A stretch of DNA of 64,000 nt. Source: Eudorina sp. 2006-703-Eu-15. Lineage: Eukaryota; Chlorophyta; Chlorophyceae; Chlamydomonadales; Volvocaceae. The stretch spans positions 983,211 to 1,047,210 of the forward strand of contig BDSI01000030.1 of NCBI GenBank assembly GCA_003117195.1, in the 5' to 3' direction. This document shows, piece after piece, positions 31,301 to 43,300 of this stretch (the first letter of the stretch is position 1; each line of letters opens with the position of its first letter). A program made the translations under genes and the position numbers. The notes below the pieces were generated by a model. It did not search any database and was not told the DNA's origin. It was given only the letters and a program-made list of their open reading frames with translations.

Positions 31301-34300
31301 AAGATACGCGCCTGCGCCGCAAACGAAATGAACCACCACCACCTCTTTGACCTTCTTGACGTTTGGTCGGGGTGTAAACGCGACAGGCAACCGGTGTCAC
31401 GCCGCAATATGTTCACGAGCGCGGCTGCCCCCAGCAATGCAAGCCGCCGCAGGATGTACCGTCTGTCCGTTTGAATGGCATTATAACGTGACAGCCGCCG
31501 GTGAGCCATGCTTTCCGACCCGACAACTTAACCGAACCGTATCCCGAGTAGACGGCAGCACTGGACAGCACCCCAAGACGACCGCACACGTCCCGATTCC
31601 GTCCTGGGTCGTCATCTAAGCTTTCTCTTCAACCCATCCGCCTCATCGTATGTATGTGGTATTCGCTCTTGGGTATTGGTGTATTCGGTCTCCCCACCCA
31701 CCCACCCACCCACCCGGACGCGCCACGCCCTGAAGGCCAGCTCCACCAGCTCCGCGTTTTTGCGGGCGGCCATCTCGTCACCCCGTCGCAGCGCCTCCGC
31801 CAGGGCGCGCTGCTTGCGCACAAACACGGCGCGCTTGATGGCCATGGCCTGGGTGTGCTGCCACCACGCGTTGAAGGACCGCGCCAGGCTGCCGAACAGG
31901 ATGATGCGCGTCGCGTGCCACAGCCGCGCCCGCGTCTGCCGCACCTCCTGCGTCCGCTCGTGCCAGCCCAGCAGCGCGCGACGGCTGTACAGGCGGCGGT
32001 AGCAGGTGCGGGCCAGCCACTGCTGCCGCCACTCCGTCAGAGCCTGCAGGCAAAAGAATGTGGTCGCCCCGGCCGCCATGTATCAGATGCTGGTGCCCCA
32101 TCAACTTGCACACCACGAGGGCGGATGTGACACGATGTGGTTCAGAACGGTGGGAGTGTGAGGAAATGCGTCTGGGTGGTTGGGGCGGTGAGTAGATATT
32201 GTGGGCCCCACCTTCACCGCACCATGCAGCACCGCACCTTGAGTGTCAGGCGCTGCTGCAGTCCCGCTTTGAGCTGCGCGCCGCGCCGGGCGTCCGCCGC
32301 CAGGCTGTGCCAGCCGCGGAGCACGCGCCGCGCCACCTGCCGCTCGTGCAGCGCCCCGCCGCGCGCCACCCCCTCCCGGAACACCACCTCCTGCCAGGCG
32401 GCCCATGCCCACTGCTTCCGCCGGCGGTGCGCACGCGCCAGCACGCGGCGTGCGGCCCTGATGGATGCAACCAGGCGGCGCCAGCCTCGGAGCGCGTCCA
32501 GCAGGTCACGGCGTGCCCAGCGGGCGCCTATCACAGCTGCCGCCTGCGGACGGCCCAGGTGACACATGAGGTTACGTTACACCGAACAACGTTGTATTAT
32601 TGTTATACGCGTCAGGGCTTCGAGTGGGCTCGCATCAGGAGTGGCAGCGGGTGTTTCCGACTGACTTCCTGCTCCTCAGGGCTCACCACGGGCGTTCTGT
32701 GACCGGGCAGCCTGTGTGTGCGATATCCCGTCCGCGCGGTGTCCCATCCCCATCGCGAACTGTCCGCAGACCCACCCGTACAAGCGGCCCTCCTGCCTCC
32801 CTTTCAGGCCCCACCTGCGCCCTCTCGCGGGTCTCCAGCACCGCGTCCATCCATGCCTCCCAGACCAGCGACAGCAGCCGGGCCATGGTGCGGGCCAGGA
32901 TGCCCTTGAGCCGCACCCAGCGGGCGGCGGTGTCCCGCCAGGAGTCCAGCATGAAGCGCAGCGTCTGTATGTCAAGCTGCGGGGCCCGCACCGCATTGCA
33001 AGGCGCTTCGTTCACGTGAGCGATAGTGTTTTAACCCTCAAGCCTCAACCCTGAATGTACCAAAGTTGCAGGATAAGACACCACCCGAAACCCTGAACCC
33101 TCGATGTAACAACTTTGCAGGCTAAGACACCAATGCTGCCGTTTGTTCAATCAGGGAGATCATGCAGCCACAAGGCGGGGTGGGGGTGGGGTAGAGGGAT
33201 CCCGCCGGCGGGAGCGGCTGCATGGGGCGCCTCAGCATGCCGCCCGCCAGGACGTGAGGACGCGACTGACCTTCTCCCTCAAGACCGCCGCCGCCAGCCG
33301 GAGCTGCCCGTGGTAGTCCACCACCCGGCGCCACCTGCACGGGCCAACGTGTCGTCATATCGCGGCTCCGTGCACCAACATCTGCAGCGCCTCGCCATGG
33401 ATGCGAGCAAGGTGGGCGGCACAAGCAAGAGCCTACCCTTGGAGGACGGCGGTGAGGGTCTTGGCTCGGGCGGCCGCCCGGCAGCGAGCCAGCTTGAGTC
33501 GCATGTGCCGTCGCCGGAGCGCGTAGCCCAGCCAGGTGGCCCACGCCTTGCGCATGAGGCCCTCTGCAGGGGGGGCACACGAGGTGAGCAGGAGCAGGTG
33601 AAGGGGTTACACACCATGTGACGGACATGCGGCTGGGCAGAGATCATGGTTGGACGGCATTTCGACAGCAAGTTCGATCCACCATCCCCAGCGCAGGATT
33701 CACGCTGGATGGGCCCAGCACCCGACTCTCACACCCAGCACGAGCCTACCGCGCAGCATCACACACCTACCTGCATACGAGAAGACAGCATCAGTGGTCC
33801 GGTCGCGCAGGTAGCGGAGCTCCCGTACGTTGTCGTACCAAGTGTAGAATGCGACCGATAGGGGCCACATCCTGAGCCTGTGCGGGAACGGAGATCCGCA
33901 GCACCGCTCATAGTTTCTCCATGACGAGAGCGGCCCCAGAACAGCGACCGCTACCGTCTCTGCAGGCTTGTCGGATGTCACCTCGGGAAGCCGCTGTTGC
34001 TTGTGACCCTCAACATCACCAACCCACACCTCAAGTTGGCAGATTACCGGCCGCGCGTAACACGAAGTTCCCATCATGTTTCACTACCCTACCCACCCGA
34101 GCCAGGTCGCCCAGCCCGCAGTCATGCCTAGGGTTGGCAAAAACTTTATGGTAGATAGAAAAAGTAGCTCATGCCGTTCACGCACCTGGCCACTGCGTAG
34201 CAGGCCGTCTCGCCCAGGCTAGGCTTCTGCTGCGCCCTGCCGGCAATGGCCTGCTGCACCGCGCGCCAGCGCTTCGCCTCCGCCACCACCTCCCTGCGTG

Positions 34301-37300
34301 CCATGACACACGTTGAACGCATTCACGCGCTAGGTGTCAAGGGTCCTGGCGCGGCGCCAAGAGGGACGCTGCTGCTCTGCACCGGACAAATGAATGCGCA
34401 AGGCAGCAGGAGAAAGAGCCCGTGCGCCGCAGAGGAACATCCTCGACGGGGACGCACCTCCAGCCGATGAAGGCCGTTGCGGTCTCCCGCAGGAGCACCC
34501 GCTCCAAGAGGCCCTTCAGCGCCGCCATGCGCCCAGCGTACAGGCGCCATTCCGCACACGCCTCCGACAGCGTCCGCCGCCTCCGGCTCGCCGACACCTG
34601 CCCCTCCGCGCGCCGCAGACGCGCCCTGTACGCCGCGCGCTCGTGCCACGCCGCGCACAGCGCCGCCAGCAGCCCCTCCCGCTGCCTCCGCGCCAGCGCC
34701 GCCCCCGCCTTCGCCAGGCGGGCCTTGTACACCGTCCGACCCCGCCAGGCCTCGAACGACCCCGCCAGCGTGCGCCGCAGCCGCCTGCCTTGCATCACCC
34801 CGCACGCGGCCTTGCACCGGGACTTGTACCTGGTGCGGTCCCGCCACGATTCAAAGGCGCCGGCCAGGCTGTTCACCTGCGTGCGGCCTGCAAGGGCCAG
34901 CTCGACCCGGCGCAGGTGGACCTTGTAGGCGGCCCGCCCGTGCCATTCCTCAAACACGGCGGCCACGGTGCTGAGCTGCAGGCGAATGGAGAGGTGCCGC
35001 TCGGCGACACGCAGATGGGCCTTATAGGCCGCGTACGCGTGCCAGGCGGCCAACAGCCGGCCGGCGGTGCCGCTGCGCAGCCGCGTGGACAGCACACCCT
35101 CGTTGGAGCGCAGGTGGGCCTTGTAGGCGGCCCGGCCACGCCAGGACGAGAACGCGGCGGCCAGCACGCCGCGGCGGACCCGCGCCGAAACCGTCGCCTG
35201 GGAAGCCCGCAGCCGCATCGCGCGCGTGGTGTGGGCGCGCCACGCCATCAGGGCGGCGGCCATGAGACTGCGGCGCTGCCGCGCCGCGACCTGCTGCGAA
35301 ACAAGGCGCAGCCGCGCCGCGTTGCATGCGTACCAGCACCAGAAGCGAAGGGCGGCGGCCAGAAGGGTGCGCTGCGAGCGGGAGGTGATGGCGGCGGCGG
35401 TGCGCTTCAGGCCGGCGCGGCGCAGCGCCGCGACCCGCCAGCCGGCCAGGCAGGACGACAGGGTGCGGCTGCGCACGCGTGCGGCGAGCTCGGCCTGGGC
35501 GCGCCTGAGGTGGATGCTCCGAGCCGCGAAGTCCAGCCAGGCGGTGAATATGGCGGCTAGCGCGGAGTGAGTGGTCTTGCCGGCCAGAAATAAGCCCAGC
35601 TGCGAGTGGGGTCCGGGCGGACGGTTGGGAAGGTACGTCACCAAACAACAAATTCCTTCACGGCGCTGGGAGCATGCATGTCCCACCAAGACAAGTGGGA
35701 CAAATGGTGGCAGAGGTGCACTTGCGATCCCGGTCCCACTAGGTGTGAACCGCTCTGCTGGATGAGTTCAGTTGGGAGTGTTCGGTAGGAGACTGGGAGC
35801 TCACGGTTCTGCTGCGGTTCTCCACGACACCTCCCTCACCTCCAGCAGGCGACGGCGCTCCAGCGCGCGGTCCCGCCAGGCGCCCAGCACCAGGGCCGCC
35901 GTCAGGCTGCGCCAGCGCAGCGCCACCTGCTCGCCGACGGCCCGCAGGCCCCGCCGCCACGCCGCGTACTGATGCCAGGCGGCCACCACCTCTGCACCGG
36001 GCAGGAAGCAACCACGCATGTCAGGGATTGGGTGTCCCGTCCCGTCCCGTCCCGTCCCGTCCCGTCCGTCACGCGCCGTCCCGTCCCGTCCCGTCCCGTC
36101 CCGTCCCGTCCGTCACGCGCCGTCCCGTTCCGTTCCGTTCCGTTCCGTCCCGTTCCGTTCCGTTCCGTTCCGTTCCGTTCCGTCCCGTTCCGTTCCGTTC
36201 CGTTCCGTTCCGTTCCGTTCCGTTCCGTTCCGTTCCGTCCCGTCCGTCACGCGCCGTCCCGTTCCGTTCCGTTCCGTCCCGTTCCGCTCCGTCCCGTCCC
36301 GTCCCGTCCGTCACGCGCCGCCGCCCACGCTGTCTCAAACCCGCAGGATACCCCGCACTGAATCAGCCGGTCAGGACGGGACAACGCAACAGGAGGACCC
36401 GGGAGGGACATCCAGATTGGCTTCATCGCCGTCAGAACACTCGCCCCCTCACCGTTCAGCCGGTTGTGGCTCCAGAAGTCGGTGGCCCGCTTCATCACCA
36501 GGTACTCCCGCCAGGCCGCAAAGGCACGACGCGTGCAGGTGGCCTGGAACACCGCCGCTGCGTCCCGCATCTTGCGCTGGAAGACCACGTTCTCAGCGAA
36601 CGCCGCCAGGGCCTCGGCCGCGTCGCGCCGGCGCCAGCGGCGGACGATGGCCTGGGCGCGCTGCGGCCCGCCGGGGATGGGGTCGGCGGTATTGCCCGTG
36701 CAACAAATCAAGGGACAAAGTAGCAATCAAAGAGAATATTGCAGACGCAGATATGACGCAGAATGCGAGGGCAGGACAGGACGCCTCTGTCGTTCTTTCT
36801 ACGGCAAGCACATTAACATATATCTCCTCGTGAGGGGTAATTCCCTTTTTGAGGGCCGATTTGCATGAACACGCGATCCTCGTAATCCTTCTGCAGCCCA
36901 GGGCGCGCGATACCTTCGCCGCGTGCGCCGTACCTCTTTGGCGAGGCGCAGCTGCGTGTGGTAGATGTACCAGCTGCGGAGCGCGCGCCACGCGACTCCC
37001 CGCAAGTGGTGCTGCTCCGCCATGTAGTGCTGATCGCGGCGGAAGGCGCCGAGGGCCATGAAGGCGCGCCAGCGATCAAGACCGCGCTTCAGCGCCTGGC
37101 GCAAGGGACATAAGGGGCAGGCGGACAGAGGCCCAGGCCCGACGATGTGCCCGTTGGAGGGATGCGATCGTCGGTAGGCTAGGCAATGCGCGTGCCCGCT
37201 GCATGTGTGCGTGAGTGTGCACGACCTTTCACTCGGTGCTGGCCAGGCAGCAGGGGCACAAACGGCTTTTAATTATTACTTCCAAGTTCGCACAGCAATT

Positions 37301-40300
37301 CCTCTGCGGCCCGCCCTACCGTCCCACGGTGGCGCGCCAACATGACGGCGTAGCGCTCCCGCAGCCCTCGCCGATAGTTGGCCTCGTCTTGCCAAGCCTG
37401 CGCGCCAAGGGGGAAGCCATGAACGTCACTACCTGGGCCACTGAGTGTCCGAGTGTCCAATACTTCCAGCAATGGCCGGCTCAGCAACTACGGCAACATG
37501 TGCGCCCCCTTTTCAAAGCCGGGCTAGTGATCTACCCCTTGTTGCCCTTGCTCCTCCGACGTTTGCTGACGCGTCGCACAATGTGCGGGACTTATACCTT
37601 GTCATCTATAGATGCGATTTAGTTGCGCATGAGCGCCGCAAGGTTTCAACACAGCGTGGGAGCTATGATGCGCACCCGACCTCGCCCGGTTCAATCCGTG
37701 CTGGCAGCACTCGGGACCACACGGCCTCCCTCACCCGCAGCACCCTGGACGCTGCGCCTCGGCGGCCCCGCAGCACCGCCGCGCGCATGATCTGGCGGCG
37801 GGTGGCGTTCCAGCGGAGGCTGTCCAGAGCGCTCCGCTGGCGGCCCAGCCGCCAGTAATGCATGGCGGTCCGCACCATACCGTGCTTCCGGCGGCGATAC
37901 TCGAGGAACTCCAGCCACGCCGCCAGCACGCGGGCCTGCAGCTGAAACGACAGCTGCGCAACACACCAGCCACACCGACATGATTTCGTGAGTAAGAGAG
38001 GACGTACACATAAAATAACAGGTCGATGAGGCCATGCGGCAAGGTTTGCAGGTTTAGGAAGAGTTTGGAAGACCATGCGCTAAGGTCTCAGCTCGAGGAG
38101 GTCAAGCGATGTTTAGGAAAGAAACCCGCCCGTGTGTTCAACCTCCATGCAAAGATAACCCATGTCCCTTTGCTCTCCAGAAATTGCACGACCTCAACCT
38201 CCATGCAGAGATAACCCGTGTTCCTTTGCTCTCTAGGGCATCACTGTCCTGGACCACTAAGCTTGCTGCCAGGGGAAGGCCACTCACCTGCTCAGCGACC
38301 ACGTGCAGGCGGCTCACCCATTCCCCCGCCAGCAGCGTCCGCAGCAGCCAGCCTGAAAGAGCCAGGCGGGCCAGGTAGCGCTGCCGGTGCGCCACGGCGC
38401 CCACGATGCGCGCGTTGCGGACCACGTTCGCCCTGCGGACCATGTTCAACACCCATGACGCTTGCACGGCAGCCACAGTATCCCGACAGTGCGTCCGTCA
38501 GGCACAGCACTCGAGCGCAGCGACAGCAGCGACACCCTCGACGTGCATCAGTTGTTGCCTTGCCGGTGGATTCCATCGATGAGCCTTTGGGGGTTTTGCG
38601 ATTTACTCAAAAGTCAAAACCAATCATTTTCAAAACCTGACATCTGAAGGTTGACAGAGCAGCAATGGCGCCCCAGCCAAGGTTATCCAACGCCGGCTTC
38701 ATTTCTATCTTCGGACTTTCAATATCATCCAACCCAGCTTCCCCCTTAACCACGCACCTCAACATGAGCAACACCCACGCCTTGGTCCTCGCGGCGCGCA
38801 CCAGCGCGTAGCCCTCGCAGCGGAGCCGCAGCGCCCGCTCGGACGTTGCCCACACGCGCCACCACGCGAACGCGGCGGCGCGGCGGCGCCGCACCCAGTG
38901 GAGCACCGCCACCGCCACTGCCTGCTTGTTGACGACACGGTCCCGGGCGAGATAGTACCACCCGTACAGCGCGCCCGCCAGCAAACGGTGGCGCGCGTGC
39001 GTCACAGCCCTGGGCCCGGAGCGCAAGGAGAAAAGGCAGAAAGGTAAACGGGCGTGAGTTGAACCGTTACGGTGGAACCTTGCCAGCCAGGGCCACACTG
39101 GCCAAACCTTACTGGATCACGCCACACCCTGCCATGCGATGGGGCACCGCACCTCTGCATGCGCATGTTCTTCCATCGCAGCTCCCCCACGAGCTGGCGC
39201 CAGCCCGTCAGCACGTCCGCCTGGATGCCCACAGCGTGCACAGCCCGGAACCGCTTGGCTCGCTCCAGCAGCTCCCGGTGCGCCATCCACAGGGACAGCA
39301 ACACGCCGAAGCAGAGACCCAGGCGCCGCGTGCGGTGGTGCCGAGCGGCCGTCGCGAAGCGGCCGGCGCTAACCCGTGAGGCCTCCCAAAGGGACCGCCA
39401 GGCCCGCCAGGCGCGGGCTTTCATGCCTGAAAACGCGGGTGGCGAAGGGAAACACGCTCAAGGGCGCATCAAAGCAGCAATCAAAGGATTAAGCCGTGTC
39501 ACGCAATGACGGTGCGGGATGCATCAGGACACGTTTGCAGCCCTGGGCAGCCTACCTCGCTCCCATGCAAGCAGCGCCGCTAGCATCTTCATGCGCTTGG
39601 TCACTGACTTGACGACACAACCACGCCAGGCCTGGATGACAGCCGCGGCACGGCGGCGATTACATCGGACGTTGCTGCGGGTTCACAAAGAAAAGGAGCC
39701 ATCAGTGTGAGCCAACAGAGGACAAGGTTGCGGAATATGTCGCGTCAGAATTGCGTGGGCCACTTGAGAATGTGAGCCCTGGTAAGGTGTGTAGGAGCCG
39801 CCCGTTACATCACTTATCCGAAGCTCATGAGAACAGGATGGCCCCGCAACCCACCAGGACCGCACGAGCCGCTCGTGCTCAGCATGGAGGCAGGCTACCA
39901 GCTGCCATGCCACCAGCACCCGCCGCGTGCGTTGCACTTCAGCCAGCCGCAGCCGCTGTGCGCGCCAGTCTTCATGCGCCTGCCGGGCCTGGCCCAGAGC
40001 CTGCAGGCCAAGCACATTGCAGAAAGGAATGCGGCGATATGGTGAGACCCCTGTCCTATCTGTGGTAGGTAAAGGCGGCACGGCATCACATCGCAGGGTC
40101 GCAAGGCTCATATCGCACCTTCCAGTGCCGCAGGCAGCGCCGCGCCGCCGCACGTTGGATGACCAGCCGCGCGTCGGTCGCTCGACGCGTGTTGTCGTGC
40201 TCGCGTCGCAGCTGCCGGAAGGCGGAACCCATCAGCCGCTGCACCTCATTCCTGCACGGCGACACGTGCGCAGACCAGGTGGAGTACCCGCACACGTGTC

Positions 40301-43300
40301 AGGGCTCTTGACAGGCAGGCAACCCAACAAGCTTTGACCCATACCCGCAAGAGATTGAATTCAATCAGAACCATTTCCTTACAAGACTCATTACCGACAG
40401 GCCAGTGCAGCGTATGGGCGTACCTCATGATCAGCTGGAACGCAGCCGCCAGGTTCCGGTTCTCCACCACGCTGCTACGCCAGGCACGCAGGACCAGGCG
40501 CTGCCGACGGCAGTCCATGATGTGGCGTGCCTCCGAGTCACGAGCCCTGGGAAATGGCGCAGCGAAGAAAGACGTACCCGTGGGACCCATTGTGACACAA
40601 TCCATTCAAGGACATTCCTCCGCGCCAAGGACATTCAGCGCCGCGAAGATGCAAATCACACAACGCATCAACGCACCCAAACTAACCAAGCAGAGGGTTG
40701 TCCTGATTCCTATGGGGGTCGCTTCCGGGCTGCACCTCAGACGAAATCCCACCTCCGCAGCATCCTGTCCTCGTGCCAGTCCAGCCAGCTGTAGAACACG
40801 TCCCGCAGCAACGGCCGCAAGACCTTGAGCGCGTGGTCGCGTGCTGCCTGCACGAGGATGAGATGAGGTGCGTTTACTGCTGTACTCGTCTGCATCCAGC
40901 TCAATTCTGCGCGGCTGCGCCACGGGACGCACAGTGCCTCACCTCCAATGCGCGCTCGCTATCTTGCATGGCTTCACGCCAGGCGGTCCACGCCCTCCGA
41001 AGGCACCTGCGTGGTGTGCACAGGGTGCAGAAGGTAATTACCTTGTTCTATTCAGCGCCTTGAAACGCTATACCGACCCGCTTATACAGATAGCCCTGTG
41101 GAAGCAATACATGCGCCCAGACGAGTTGCACAGATTGTAAACTCCCCCGGCTCGTGGCGTTGCATGCTACAGCAGAGCTGATGTGCTAGTGTCAGACGCT
41201 GCGCGGACGGTGATTGGCTAACGGACCTGCCGCACCACCACTCCTCGGCCATCGCCTCCCTCGCGCGCTTCCACTGTGCCCGAACGCGCGCGGCTCGTAT
41301 CTTGTTGAATGCGCGCATGAGGCGCCTGTTCTGCAACCGCATGAGCGCCGAGCGCAGGCGCTGGCTGGTTTCGTTGCGGGCCGAGTGCGCCTCCGTGAGG
41401 GCCTGTTGGGGTTGACAAAGACACGTAGGCAAAGGGGAGGGGTCACCTCGAGTCCGGAAGGTGGTAGGCGGTGGGCCCCCTTGACACCGACCCAAATCGG
41501 CGGCTCTCACTACCGCCCTGCACCGTCATCACCCGACGGCTGATTGCCATGTACTTGCCTGCATGCTCGCCAGCAGGAGCCGTCGGTGGTCGACCTGCTG
41601 GATGGCGTTAAAAGCGGCCGACAGCTTCGCCAAAGCGCGTGCCTCCAGGTGCCATTTTTGGAGGATGCGTCGCCTGCGGAAAGCACAGCCGCGACAACCA
41701 TGTCCCGTCCGATTCAATGGGGTTGTTGTTCCTAAACCCTAAGCCGCCCAAGTGTTAGCACCAAACCTAAGAAGCGCGTAGTGAGGCTGCAATCAAAGCG
41801 AATAATTAATAAGCTTCAAATTGTGCTGCACATACTTTCGGAGTCGTTGTCTCGATGACGTACATGACTAATGCATCTTTTTCAAAAACGCCGGAGAAGG
41901 CGGAGTTTACAAACGTGCTGCACATGGCCTCCTGCAAACTCACATTCGCATGTCGCCCGATAATTGCCAGTTCCGGCGAGCGTCATCCACCATCGCCAAC
42001 CACTCATAGAAGTAGCTGCGGTAGGTTCGGTCCATCCAGAAGCCCTCCGCCTTAGCGAGCCCAACCGCCTGCATACCGCAGTCCGTTGCAATCCGGGGCA
42101 GCAGTGTCACAACGTCAGTCGGGAGGCAACGTCGCCACTTCGACCGTCGGAGGCCAACGTCGGAGCGGCGGAAGCAAAACCTCCCGGCGAATGATTACAT
42201 AAACGGCTGTCGCACCTTGCGCTGCTGCTTGGCTGTGAAGGCTGTCCACGTGGACCAACAGAGGCGCAACGTACGCCCGATCCACAGACTCAGCGCCTTG
42301 TTTGTCGCCTCAGCCTGCATGCGACGAAGCGTGTGGAAACATCTCAGTTGTCAGCGCACTCGTCAGGTTGACGATAGCAATTTCGAACGTGCAACCGAGG
42401 AATCTCCCTACGCGGAGTTTCGTCCCTTTGGCAGCCTCGGTCGGCTTTACAGCGCGCGCACCTTGCGCTGCCTGGCGACGGTGTACTGCTGCCAGAGTCG
42501 CAGGCAGCCAAGCCGGGTGCGCGCGGACCAGAACGCCACTGCCCGCTGCGACGCCATCGCCTGTCACGGGACAACAGGGGCAGCTTAAGGGCAAGCGAGG
42601 CGGCACCAAGGAACCGACTTTCGAGGTTTTACGCCCATGCTAGTCAGGCGCCGTGTACCTGTGCAGCAACCCCGCCTGCTGACCCGATCCCACAGCTGCA
42701 CAGGTACCGTTGCCCACCGGGCTCCTTGCTAGGACACGGCATGCGTACCTTGTACCGCTGCCTGGCGGTGAAGTCCCGCCACTGCTTCCAGCAGCCGCGC
42801 ACGGACGAGCCCATCCAAAACTTGACGGCCAGCGCAACCAGCAGCATCTGTTTTGTTGCAGGGAAAAGGGGCGCTCAATCACGGGTTGCGTCGTCGTTTC
42901 TCGAAGGACGTGCTGGTAATGTCACGGGTGCAAAGCGCTCGAACCGCGGAGCCCTTCCCACCTTGCGCCGCCGCGTCGCTGTGAAGAAGCGCCATGTCAT
43001 CCAGCAGCCCCGCAGCCGGCGGGTGGCCCAGAGCATGCGGGCCCGCTTGTTCGCGAGCGTCTGGGGGCACAAAGCCAACCGAATAAGTATGCAGGCACTG
43101 ATGGATCGAGGCCGTGAAAACGGTGTAGCTGTGAGCAAACCGGAGCACCAATGTGGAAGTCGCGATAACCTTTGCTAACCAGCATCATTATGTAGATAAG
43201 GGTGTGTGTGGTCAAGCCGGCGAACTGAGGCCTACCTTTCGCCGCTGGGCCAACGTGAACTGGCGCCACTCCAGCCAGCACGTAACCATCCAGCGCTGTG

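Noticed and set aside
36018..36833. Val-Pro-Phe-Arg-Ser repeat ORFs
   Set aside because: Pure product of the CCGTC/CCGTT intronic array.
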